Origin: Candidatus Aminicenantota bacterium
GTDB taxonomy: Bacteria > Acidobacteriota > Aminicenantia > UBA2199
Direction: 5' to 3'
Assembly (NCBI GenBank): GCA_020355945.1
Contig: CP070627.1
Span: forward strand, 218,974 to 236,473
DNA length: 17,500 nucleotides
Shown here piece after piece: positions 1 through 7,460 of the stretch (the stretch's first letter is position 1; the number at the start of each line of letters is the position of its first letter). The notes beneath the pieces were generated by a model that was not told the origin of the DNA, made no database searches, and saw only the letters and a program-made list of their open reading frames with translations. The position numbers and the translations under genes were made by a program.

Positions 1-1935
1 TTTGACGGTTTTGATGAGATGGCAGACAAGTTGGACCGGCAAAAGATGATCAATAATTTTTGGGAATTGGCGCGGGTAGTGGTTCCCGGGGCTAAGGCTA
101 TTCTTACCTGCCGCAGTGAGCATTTTCCCGATGCCAAAGAAGGCCGGGCCCTGTTAAATGCGGAATTAAAAGCGTCGGTAATGAATTTAACCGGTGAACC
201 TCCCCAATTCGAGGTGTTGATGCTGGAACCCTTTGATGACGAACAAATTCGACAAGCCTTAAAAAATAGGACTAAAGACACCCAGACTGTCGAGTATATT
301 ATGAAACATCCGCTGCTGCTGGACATGGCCCGGCGTCCGGTGTTGATGGAATATATTTTGGAGTGCATCCCGGAGATTGAATCCGGCAAACCCATTGACC
401 TGGCCCGGGTTTATCTTTATGCTTTGCATAAAAAACTGGACACCGATCTAAAGTCCGGTCGTACATTTACGTCGCTGTCGGATAAGCTTTATTTTATGTG
501 CGAGTTATCATGGGAGATGCTGACAACAGGAAACATGAGTTTGAATTACCGTCTTTTCCCGGACCGGCTCAAGAATTTGTTCGGGGCTGTGGTGGCGGAG
601 GAAAAGACCCTGGACCATTGGCATTATGACATGATGGGAAATACCATGATGATCCGCAATGATGACGGGGATTATACCCCGGCCCACAAATCACTGCTGG
701 AATTTTTTGTGGCCATTAAAGTAACGGCAGAGCTGGGATTCCTGCCTGTTGACTTTGTAAACCTGGCCCGGGACCAGTCCCATGTCGATAAAAGTGGTAC
801 ACCCATGGATTATACCTGGGACACTTATTTTTGCCGGCAGGCGGATGAAAATGGGGAGGTTTGTCAGATTGCTCCTCTTAAAAGATTTAAGGCGGGAGAC
901 CGGGACCGGGTGATGGAACACATGGCCAAACTGCCTGAGGCCGTGATCCGGTTTATTCATGAAATAACCAATGTGGATGAGGTAAGGGAAACATTTCATT
1001 CATTCTTGCAAGATACCCTGGAGGAATTTAAAAAAGGAGACCGGGAACCGGCAAAAGAGCAAGGGATAATCGCTTTCGTTTACAGGTTGGCAAGATTGAG
1101 CCAATCCTGGGAGGAAGAAGCCAGAGTCGGCATCCGGGTACGGGAGTCCTGGGAAAAATTCCACCAGGGTGAAATTCGTACAGTCCCGGGAAAATCCAAG
1201 ATGGAAATTATAATTCCCGGTCCGGGAAACCTTGAGGAGGAAGCAATTACCGTCGAGATGCTGCAAATACCCGCCGGTTCGTTTCTTATGGGAGATGATA
1301 CTGAGACACCGATTCACCGCGTTCACATTACCAAACCTTTTCTTATGTCGGCAGTACCTGTAACCAATAAACTATACCGTCATGTAACCGGGAAAACTCA
1401 GAGATTGTTTGATGGTGATAACAGACCTGTGGAACAAGTAAGCTGGTATGATGCCATTGAATTTTGCAATTTGCTTTCCGATAAAGTCGGGCTAAGAAGA
1501 GTATACACTATTGATGGCGAAAATGTGAAGCCCGATTGGGGTGCTAATGGGTTTCGGCTGCCTACAGAAGCGGAATGGGAGTATGCCTGCCGGGCCGGGA
1601 CCTCGGGCCAGCGGTATGGGGAAATCGATAAAATCGCATGGTATGAAAAGAATTCCAATAATTCCACACAAGATGTGGGGAACAAGGAGCCCAATGCCTG
1701 GGGTCTTTACGATATGTTGGGCAATGTATGGGAGGGGTGCTGGGATTGGTATGGTGCTTCCTTTGCAGAGGACAGGGCAGATTGGCGTGGGCCTGGAGAC
1801 GGCTCCCACCGGGTCTTCCGCGGCGGCAGTTGGGACAATGATGCCTGGCGCTGCCGGGCCGCCTATCGCAGCTCCCCGGTTCGCCCGGCCGAGCGCGGCA
1901 GTGGTCTGGGCTTTCGCCTGTTGAGGTCTTTATAA
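1..1935 (+). CDS. NACHT-type NTPase fused to FGE-like C-type-lectin-fold domain (5' truncated)
   Basis: The frame is open to base 1, and codons 1-6 read FDGFDE, a NACHT Walker B motif, so the ATG at 19 is internal and Walker A lies upstream of the window. Next comes a sensor-1-like strand (AILTCRSEHF, about codons 36-45), then a helical and winged-helix region ending in AHKSLLEFFVA (about codons 228-238), typical of NACHT/STAND proteins. From about codon 419 to the stop is an FGE-sulfatase-type domain: IPAGSFLMG, VSWYDAIEFCN, FRLPTEAEWEYACRAG, LYDMLGNVWE, FRGGSW, GLGFRL. The catalytic cysteine pair of true formylglycine-generating enzyme is missing; only one Cys (WRCRAA) remains in that region, so it is probably a binding rather than an oxidising domain. 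STAND proteins of this kind act as ligand-triggered switches, often in conflict or signalling; that role is inferred here. A terminator follows at 2124-2142. Confidence 0.9.
   Translation, partial: FDGFDEMADKLDRQKMINNFWELARVVVPGAKAILTCRSEHFPDAKEGRALLNAELKASVMNLTGEPPQFEVLMLEPFDDEQIRQALKNRTKDTQTVEYIMKHPLLLDMARRPVLMEYILECIPEIESGKPIDLARVYLYALHKKLDTDLKSGRTFTSLSDKLYFMCELSWEMLTTGNMSLNYRLFPDRLKNLFGAVVAEEKTLDHWHYDMMGNTMMIRNDDGDYTPAHKSLLEFFVAIKVTAELGFLPVDFVNLARDQSHVDKSGTPMDYTWDTYFCRQADENGEVCQIAPLKRFKAGDRDRVMEHMAKLPEAVIRFIHEITNVDEVRETFHSFLQDTLEEFKKGDREPAKEQGIIAFVYRLARLSQSWEEEARVGIRVRESWEKFHQGEIRTVPGKSKMEIIIPGPGNLEEEAITVEMLQIPAGSFLMGDDTETPIHRVHITKPFLMSAVPVTNKLYRHVTGKTQRLFDGDNRPVEQVSWYDAIEFCNLLSDKVGLRRVYTIDGENVKPDWGANGFRLPTEAEWEYACRAGTSGQRYGEIDKIAWYEKNSNNSTQDVGNKEPNAWGLYDMLGNVWEGCWDWYGASFAEDRADWRGPGDGSHRVFRGGSWDNDAWRCRAAYRSSPVRPAERGSGLGFRLLRSL
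1813..1932 (+). other. candidate variable region (VR) of a diversity-generating retroelement
   Basis: This is the 3' end of the NACHT-FGE gene, encoding the segment from FRGGSW to the C-terminus. Bases 1801-1920 have only 10 A in 120 and are 73% GC, unlike the rest of the gene. FGE/CLec-fold C-termini are the known location of DGR variable regions, where AAC/AAT codons of a template are rewritten at each A. Here the exposed-loop codons read GAC AAT GAT, CGC, TAT, AGC TCC, GTT, GAG CGC GGC AGT GGT. Most of these can be reached from AAC or AAT by changing A only. The invariant framework (RGGSW, CRAA, LGFRL) is kept. No template repeat or reverse transcriptase is in the window, so this rests on composition and position alone. 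Confidence 0.42.
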
Positions 1936-1965
1936 CCACTTTCCACTTTTCCACTTTTCCACTTT
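1936..1965 (+). repeat. CCACTTT(T) tandem repeat, four copies
   Basis: Units of 7, 8, 8 and 7 bases begin on the base after the TAA of the NACHT-FGE gene. Similar fragments (CCACTTT, CCCCTTT) recur further downstream. The function is unknown. Confidence 0.85.
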
Positions 1966-2123
1966 AAAATTTTCCTTCGAAAGTCGCTATTCTTTGTTCG
2001 ATGTTTGATATTCTTTTTTCCCCTTTCCCACTTTACCCCTTTACTACCCGTTTTTTGTTCGCTGTTCGCTGTTTGTTTTACCTCTTTACCACTCTAATTG
2101 GCGCCCTTCGGGCATGATTTTAT

Positions 2124-2142
2124 ACCGCCGCAGGCGGTTTTT
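2124..2142 (+). terminator. Rho-independent terminator
   Basis: Perfect 6-bp stem ACCGCC/GGCGGT with a GCA loop, running into five T. It lies 189 bases after the NACHT-FGE stop and just after a second small GC hairpin (2103-2113). Confidence 0.7.
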
Positions 2143-2182
2143 CATTTAATAATTAATCATTAATCATTTATAATTTAATCTA

Positions 2183-2206
2183 TTTCCCCATTTCCCCATT
2201 TCCCCA
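2183..2206 (+). repeat. TTTCCCCA tandem repeat, three perfect copies
   Basis: Three exact 8-base units run head to tail in the spacer between the NACHT-FGE gene and the toxin-antitoxin pair, in an otherwise AT-rich, pyrimidine-biased stretch. No function is apparent. Confidence 0.85.
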
Positions 2207-2294
2207 ATTTTCCATTATCCCATCATTCCTGGTTGGAATAAGCAGGATGGTTGGGTGGGAATTCCCTATTGGCAGCGATTCGTATAATTTTCGG

Positions 2295-2323
2295 TTGATT
2301 TCTCTTTCCAATTGTGATATGTT
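2295..2323 (+). promoter_or_regulatory. possible promoter of the toxin-antitoxin pair
   Basis: TTGATT (2295-2300), a 17-base spacer and TATGTT (2318-2323), each matching 4 of 6 consensus bases. The start codon follows 57 bases later, with AGGTGA at 2371-2376. The region is AT-rich, so chance matches are likely. Confidence 0.35.
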
Positions 2324-2379
2324 ATGATCTTACCAGGCAAAATCAATATTGGTAAAGCCGGGTATATTTGAGGTGAGCT

Positions 2380-2673
2380 ATGAACAAAAGATTGAAATCT
2401 ATAATTGGTTCGATTCAGCAATTACCTATTGTTGAGCAATTAGAATTAATGCAAATGGTGTCCCAATCTTTGTACCTCAACTATCAACATACTCTATTAA
2501 CAAAAAATTTCAAACAAAAAAAGACAATTAAACAATTATTAAAGGAACAGCAAAAAACTCCTGTCTCAAATCTTACCGAATTAGTTGTTGATTTTTGGCC
2601 CGAAAACGAGTCCGTTGATGATTTTATTGAATATACATATCAGCAGCGAGAAGAAGATCGATTGAGAGGCTAA
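2380..2673 (+). CDS. putative antitoxin of a PIN-toxin pair
   Basis: A 97-aa acidic-tailed protein encoded directly ahead of a PIN-domain gene. Its stop codon shares one base with the next ATG (TAATG), the usual coupling of toxin-antitoxin operons. The N-terminal helical segment (LPIVEQLELMQMVSQSL) resembles the short amphipathic helices at the start of many addiction-module antitoxins. The C-terminal half (about residues 70-97) is acidic and could be the toxin-binding tail. I do not recognise a specific DNA-binding fold (no clear AbrB, RHH or Phd motif), so the antitoxin role rests on gene order and size. AGGTGA precedes the ATG by 3 bases. Bases 2401-2460 are 33% GC, lower than the genes around, which fits acquired DNA. 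Confidence 0.75.
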   Translation: MNKRLKSIIGSIQQLPIVEQLELMQMVSQSLYLNYQHTLLTKNFKQKKTIKQLLKEQQKTPVSNLTELVVDFWPENESVDDFIEYTYQQREEDRLRG

Positions 2674-3068
2674 TGAATTTTGTATTGCTAGATACCAATA
2701 TTGTTTCTTTTATATTCAAAGGAGATAATCGCCTTCAACCTTACGAACCATATCTAAAAGAAAACATCCTGTCTATCTCCTTTATGACAGTTGCAGAGCT
2801 TTTTCAATGGGCATCTATTCGTAACTGGAGTGTAAAGCGTATTAAGCAACTGGAAGAAGCACTTGATAATTATTTGATTTTTCCCTGTGATATAGAGTTA
2901 TGCCGCAAATGGGGTAAAGTACGTGCCAGGTGTCGTGCTGTTGGTTATGCTATTTCCCCGCAAGATGCCTGGATTGCTGCAACAGCTCTGCATTATGATA
3001 TACCTCTTGCTACTCACAACATATCAGACTTTGAGAATGTCGAAGAACTTACCCTCATCCGCCCGTAA
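2673..3068 (+). CDS. vapC: PIN-domain ribonuclease, VapC-like toxin
   Basis: The 131-aa length is typical of VapC. The acidic metal-binding residues of the PIN fold are in place: D7 in LLDTNI, E42 in TVAELFQWA, D98 in SPQDAWIAATAL and D119 in THNISDF. VapC toxins are Mg2+-dependent endoribonucleases that cleave tRNA or rRNA and arrest growth unless bound by their antitoxin. The start overlaps the upstream stop by one base. There is no separate ribosome-binding site beyond purines at the end of the antitoxin gene, so it is probably translated by coupling. With the NACHT-FGE gene upstream, this makes 1-3068 look like an accessory segment. The specific RNA target cannot be read from sequence. 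Confidence 0.88.
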   Translation: MNFVLLDTNIVSFIFKGDNRLQPYEPYLKENILSISFMTVAELFQWASIRNWSVKRIKQLEEALDNYLIFPCDIELCRKWGKVRARCRAVGYAISPQDAWIAATALHYDIPLATHNISDFENVEELTLIRP

Positions 3069-3272
3069 AAAAAGAATGTGCTATTCTTGCCTGCCCCCTT
3101 CTTTTTCTCACATAAAAAACCATTTTTACCTCCATTTTTAATTATACTCTCAAATGAAATGAATTAAAAGCCTTAATACTGAAACTTTGTGGCTAAAATG
3201 AGAAGGCTTTGAAATCCTGTCTGGTATTGAGTAGAAAAGGTACTCTCTTAGGTTTTTGTGACTTAAAACACA

Positions 3273-3301
3273 TTGTTAAATTTTCTGATTTATGATATAA
3301 A
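3273..3301 (+). promoter_or_regulatory. candidate promoter(s) of the hybrid sensor kinase
   Basis: TTGTTA (3273-3278), 17 bases, then TATAAA (3296-3301), giving a leader of about 20 bases. A second, perfect TATAAT lies at 3312-3317, only 10 bases before the ATG and without a good -35; if used, the mRNA would be nearly leaderless. No ribosome-binding site precedes the ATG at 3328. Confidence 0.45.
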
Positions 3302-3327
3302 TTGAGTGTTGTATAATAAAAACAAAA

Positions 3328-6300
3328 ATGAAAAAAAAACAGTTAGAGATAACCTGCGGAAAGTGGCTTTTTAAACCAATTATCATACTATATATTTTAT
3401 CTCTTTTACATGTTTCCCTGTATTCGTCATCACCGAAAATGGATTTATCGCAATGGGTGCCCCGGGTTTATTCGACGGAAAACGGTTTCCCCCAGAACAC
3501 GGTACGCGCTATTGCCCAGACCGATGACGGCTACCTCTGGCTGGGTGCATACGAAGGACTGACACGCTTTGACGGCGTACGGTTTGAGACGTTTAATAAA
3601 AGTAATACCCCTGAATTCAAGCACAATAATGTCCGGGTATTGTTAAAGGACCGGTGGAACCGGTTATGGATCGGGTCCGCCAGGGGTCTGCTGCAGTATT
3701 ATGACGGCAAGTTTAAACACTTCTCCACCAAAGACGGTCTGACTTCAAGCAACATCAACTCCCTCTATGAAGACACTTCCGGCACGTTGTGGATAGGCAC
3801 TACCCATGGATTGAACTGCCGGAAAAATGATACTTTTATCTCTTATTACCTGGATACCGGGGGCACGCATTATCCCATTACGGCCATTTGCGAAGCCGAT
3901 GACGGTTATCTCTGGGTGGGCACCGAGGGTAGGGGTTTGTACCGTTTTAAACAGGGAATTTTCAAAGCTTATTCCGGCAGCCGGGGGCTGCCGGGTAAAC
4001 AAGTATGGGCACTTAGTAAAGACAAGAACGGTGATATGTGGATCGGCACTACTGACGGCCTGGTCTTGCACCGGCAGGGGAAATTTTACCTCTACTCGGA
4101 AAACCACGGGTTAAGGGGCTTGACTGTACACTGCATTCATCAGGGGCGGGACGGTATTTCATGGGTCACTACCACCCAGGGAGGCCTGAATCGCTTAAAA
4201 GATGGAACGATTACCCCTCTTAATACCGTGGAAAACCTTGGCAACTGTGGACCCGAATGCGTTTTCCAGGATAAAGAAGGCAGCCTGTGGTTGGGCACTT
4301 ACGAATGCGGCATGTTCCAATTGACCCAACCGAAATTCTTTTTTTACGGGAAACATACCGGTTTCCCGCCCAAACCCGTACGCCCCCTTATGGGAGACCG
4401 CAAAGGCACGATGTGGATCGGTACCATCGGCGGTGGTTTGGTACGCATAAAAAATGGCCAGGTAAAAATCTACCGGTCGCACCCCGGGTTGGAAAATGAC
4501 TTTATCACCTCTATCGCCCTGGATAAGGACGGCTCCCCCTGGATTGGCACCTATTACAGCGGCTTAATCCATCTGCAAGACAATCAATTTATTACCTATT
4601 CCACTAAACAAGGCTTATCCGGTAACATTATCCGGGCCATTACCGTGGACCGCAGCGGGAAAGTATGGGTAGGCACCAATTCCTGGGGCGTGGATGTGTT
4701 AGAAGATGGCAAAGTCATTGCCCACTACTCCACGAAAAACGGCCTGTCCGATGACTTTATCTATGCCATTGCCGAAGATAAAGAGGGAGAAATATGGATC
4801 GGAACGTACACGGGTGGTGTGAACCGGCTTAAAAATAATACCGTTACCATTTACAATTCCAGGAAGACCAGGGATTTCCCGGAAACCTTTGTATGGGCTA
4901 TATACCCGGACCAGGAAGGGAATATATGGTGCGGGACCGACGGCAGCGGCTTGCTGCGGTTCCAAAAGAAAGAAAATAAATGGGACTTTTTTACAGCAGC
5001 ACACGGTTTAGCTTCGGACAAGGCTTTCGTTGTACTGGAAGACCACCTGGGTTACCTGTGGATGAATAACGACAATGGGATTTTCAAAGTTAAAAAACAA
5101 GAACTCCAGGCGTTGTCTGAAGGGAAAATAGCAAAAGTATCCTGTACTTCTTACGGTCGTGAGCAAGGGATTTTCAATACCGGGGGCAGCGGTCCGGCTC
5201 AACCGGCGGGCTGGTCCAGTCAAGACGGCACATTGTGGTTCCAGAACCCCAGGGGCGTTGTAGTGGTAGACCCTGCCAATATCCCCTTTAATTCCACAAA
5301 GCCGCCGGTCATAATCGAGAAGGTGGTGATCAATCAAAAGGATTATCCCCGGGCAATGGACATTACCGCCCCACCGGGAGAAGGCAGTATGGAAATTCGC
5401 TATACTGCCACCAGCTTCCGGGTTCCCGGGCAGGTACTTTTTAAATACCGGCTGGAAGGATTTGAAAAAGAGTGGGTGGAAGCGGGCACGAGGCGCACAG
5501 CCATTTATACCAACCTGCCGCACGGCGATTTTACCTTCAAGGTCATTGCCTGCAACAACGATGGGGTCTGGAATGACGAAGGTGCCAGCCTTAATATAAA
5601 AATACTGCCTCCTTTCTGGCACACCTCCTGGTTTCGATTCCTGGCCCTGCTGTTTTTTATCGGGCTCATTTATCTCTTTCTGAAGCTTCGGACAAGAACC
5701 ATTGAAAACCAGAAAAGAAAGCTGAAAAAAGAAGTCCAATTGCAGACCAGGGAATTAAAGGAAGCCAGGGAGAAAGCGGAAAACGCCGCCCGGTCCAAAA
5801 GTGCTTTCCTGGCCCGCATGAGCCACGAGATCCGCACCCCGATTAACGCTGTCATCGGTTTTACGGAAATGTTGTTAGACACCGATTTGAACGAAGAACA
5901 GAGGGATTTCACCCGCACCATCAACCAGAGTGGAGAAGCACTGCGGACCTTGATCAACGACATCCTGGATTTTTCCAAAATCGAAGCCGGGCAATTGAGT
6001 TTCGAATCCGTTGATTTCGAGCCGGGTGCCGCAGCCTACGATGTGTGCGAGACCATTCTCCCCCGGCTGGCAAACAAACCCGTGGAAGTGCTCTGCCGTA
6101 TCGATGACCGGGTTCCTGCGCTGGTAAAAGGGGACCCCGGGAGATTCCGCCAGGTGGTAACCAATCTGATGTCAAACGCGGCTAAATTTACACCAGTCGG
6201 GGAAATTGAATTGTCCGTATTTGTAGAACGGGAAGAAGCCCATCGTGTCCTGCTGAATATTAAAGTACGGGACACTGGTATTGGTATTCCCGCGGACAAG

Positions 6301-7362
6301 CTGGATTCTATTTTCGGCGATTTCCAACAGGCGGACATTTCCATTACCCGGAAATTCGGGGGAACCGGCCTGGGACTGGCGATCTGCAGCCAGATTGCCC
6401 ACATGATGGGAGGACAGATCCGGGCCGAAAGCACCCCCGGGAAAGGAAGTATCTTCACATTCACCGCCTGGTTTAAACTGCCCACCGAAGAACCCCGTAA
6501 ACCCGAAGAATCCTTTTGCCTGACTGGTAAACGAATCCTATTGGTGGACGATAACATCAACAACCTGGATATCTTATCCCATCACCTGGAGCAAGTGGGC
6601 GCCCGTACCGTATCCCTCAACGATCCGGCACTGACAATAGAAACTCTGCAAAAAGAGTTAGTCATTGGCGATTCCTTTGATCTTTGCATTATCGATGCCA
6701 ATATGCCGGGGATGGACGGTTTGGAACTGGCCCGCCGCATCCGCAGCCTGGACAGCCCGGTGGCAAAAATTCCCCTCCTGGCTTTCTCCTCTCTCATTTC
6801 CCGGCAAACCCGCACCTTCAAAGAAAGCGGTTTCGACGATTACCTTTCCAAACCGGTAAGAAAAATAAAATTATTGTCCAGGGTGACCCAATTGCTGGGC
6901 GAAAAAGAACAAAAGACGGACCAAGAGGAAGAGGAAAAGAAACCGGTTTCTCCTGTCACCCCTGACTCCGGGAAAGACGAGACCGCACGACCGGTCTCTA
7001 TCCTGCTGGCAGAAGATGACCACATCAACAGGAAACTGGCGGATTACATGTTAAGTAAAGCCGGTTATACATTAGAGATGGTTGAAAACGGTAAAGAAGC
7101 CGTATCCGTATACTTAGCCGACCCGGATAAATTTGACCTGATCTTGATGGATATCCAGATGCCGATGATGGATGGTAAAGAGGCCACCCGCCGTATCCGG
7201 GCTGCGGGTTTTACTAATATACCGATCATTGCCATGACTGCCGAAAGCATGAAAGGTGACCGGGAAAAATGCCTGGAAGCGGGCATGGACGACTACATCT
7301 CCAAACCGATTAAACGAGACACTGTTTACCGCATGGTTAAAAAATACATCCAAAAAACTTAG
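3328..7362 (+). CDS. hybrid two-component sensor (14-blade propeller, Y_Y_Y, HisKA, HATPase, two REC)
   Basis: A 1344-aa one-protein signalling system. Residues 15-31 form a signal-peptide-like hydrophobic core. From about residue 60 to 650 I count 14 Reg_prop motifs of the W-I/V-G-T type (first LWLGAYEG near 70, last LWFQNPRG near 636), enough for two seven-bladed propellers, followed by a Y_Y_Y domain (about 689-760). The membrane helix is at about 769-787, with a coiled coil after it. HisKA holds H833 in MSHEIRTPINAVIGF; HATPase has the N box LMSNAAKFT, DTGIGIP (near 982) and GGTGLGLAI (near 1012). Receiver 1 has ILLVDDN and D1123; receiver 2 has LLAEDD and D1275. The propellers sit in the periplasm, so a ligand (often a glycan in this family) drives phosphorelay. 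Unlike the well-known HTCS proteins there is no C-terminal DNA-binding domain and no HPt, so the output partner must be elsewhere. Confidence 0.95.
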   Translation: MKKKQLEITCGKWLFKPIIILYILSLLHVSLYSSSPKMDLSQWVPRVYSTENGFPQNTVRAIAQTDDGYLWLGAYEGLTRFDGVRFETFNKSNTPEFKHNNVRVLLKDRWNRLWIGSARGLLQYYDGKFKHFSTKDGLTSSNINSLYEDTSGTLWIGTTHGLNCRKNDTFISYYLDTGGTHYPITAICEADDGYLWVGTEGRGLYRFKQGIFKAYSGSRGLPGKQVWALSKDKNGDMWIGTTDGLVLHRQGKFYLYSENHGLRGLTVHCIHQGRDGISWVTTTQGGLNRLKDGTITPLNTVENLGNCGPECVFQDKEGSLWLGTYECGMFQLTQPKFFFYGKHTGFPPKPVRPLMGDRKGTMWIGTIGGGLVRIKNGQVKIYRSHPGLENDFITSIALDKDGSPWIGTYYSGLIHLQDNQFITYSTKQGLSGNIIRAITVDRSGKVWVGTNSWGVDVLEDGKVIAHYSTKNGLSDDFIYAIAEDKEGEIWIGTYTGGVNRLKNNTVTIYNSRKTRDFPETFVWAIYPDQEGNIWCGTDGSGLLRFQKKENKWDFFTAAHGLASDKAFVVLEDHLGYLWMNNDNGIFKVKKQELQALSEGKIAKVSCTSYGREQGIFNTGGSGPAQPAGWSSQDGTLWFQNPRGVVVVDPANIPFNSTKPPVIIEKVVINQKDYPRAMDITAPPGEGSMEIRYTATSFRVPGQVLFKYRLEGFEKEWVEAGTRRTAIYTNLPHGDFTFKVIACNNDGVWNDEGASLNIKILPPFWHTSWFRFLALLFFIGLIYLFLKLRTRTIENQKRKLKKEVQLQTRELKEAREKAENAARSKSAFLARMSHEIRTPINAVIGFTEMLLDTDLNEEQRDFTRTINQSGEALRTLINDILDFSKIEAGQLSFESVDFEPGAAAYDVCETILPRLANKPVEVLCRIDDRVPALVKGDPGRFRQVVTNLMSNAAKFTPVGEIELSVFVEREEAHRVLLNIKVRDTGIGIPADKLDSIFGDFQQADISITRKFGGTGLGLAICSQIAHMMGGQIRAESTPGKGSIFTFTAWFKLPTEEPRKPEESFCLTGKRILLVDDNINNLDILSHHLEQVGARTVSLNDPALTIETLQKELVIGDSFDLCIIDANMPGMDGLELARRIRSLDSPVAKIPLLAFSSLISRQTRTFKESGFDDYLSKPVRKIKLLSRVTQLLGEKEQKTDQEEEEKKPVSPVTPDSGKDETARPVSILLAEDDHINRKLADYMLSKAGYTLEMVENGKEAVSVYLADPDKFDLILMDIQMPMMDGKEATRRIRAAGFTNIPIIAMTAESMKGDREKCLEAGMDDYISKPIKRDTVYRMVKKYIQKT

Positions 7363-7384
7363 TTTATTACCGTAATAAACATTA

Positions 7385-7410
7385 CGATAAAATCTATTAT
7401 CGCGGTTTTT
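7385..7410 (+). terminator. probable terminator after the hybrid kinase
   Basis: Hairpin CGATAA/TTATCG (7385-7390 with 7397-7402), then GCGG... and five T (7406-7410). Just before it is an 8-bp inverted repeat, GTTTATTA/TAATAAAC (7362-7380), that begins on the last base of the stop codon. The region separates convergent genes. Confidence 0.5.
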
Positions 7411-7460
7411 ATCCGGGGATGCTTAGTCGGTTCCTTGAGTCCCCTGAGGCATATCTTTTT

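Larger units (their letters stand above)
1936..2379. other. gene-free, repeat-rich spacer
   Basis: No coding sequence is seen in these 444 bases. They hold several short direct repeats: CCACTTT(T) four times right after the stop codon (1936-1965), GTTCGCT twice (2057-2070), TAATCAT twice (2154-2167) and TTTCCCCA three times (2183-2206). A small hairpin GCCC-TTC-GGGC lies at 2103-2113, followed by the terminator at 2124-2142. The last ~90 bases hold a possible promoter and the ribosome-binding site of the next gene pair. The tracts are pyrimidine-rich on the + strand and look like slippage-prone intergenic repeats rather than an array with spacers. Confidence 0.8.

Noticed and set aside
1541..1954. 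Overlapping open frames on both strands at the 3' end of the NACHT-FGE gene
   Set aside because: They result from the GC-rich composition there; the FGE frame has clear family motifs through to its stop.
1936..2206. Possible CRISPR-like array
   Set aside because: Units are 7-8 bases, directly tandem and of several kinds, with no spacers and no cas genes.
3067..3088. Hairpin AAGAAT/ATTCTT with an A-run before it, after the PIN gene
   Set aside because: The T-run lies on the wrong side for + strand termination and no - strand gene ends here.
5008..5739. 243-codon open frame on the - strand
   Set aside because: It lies wholly antisense to the hybrid kinase, has no ribosome-binding site and no protein-like domain; it is a shadow of the coding frame.
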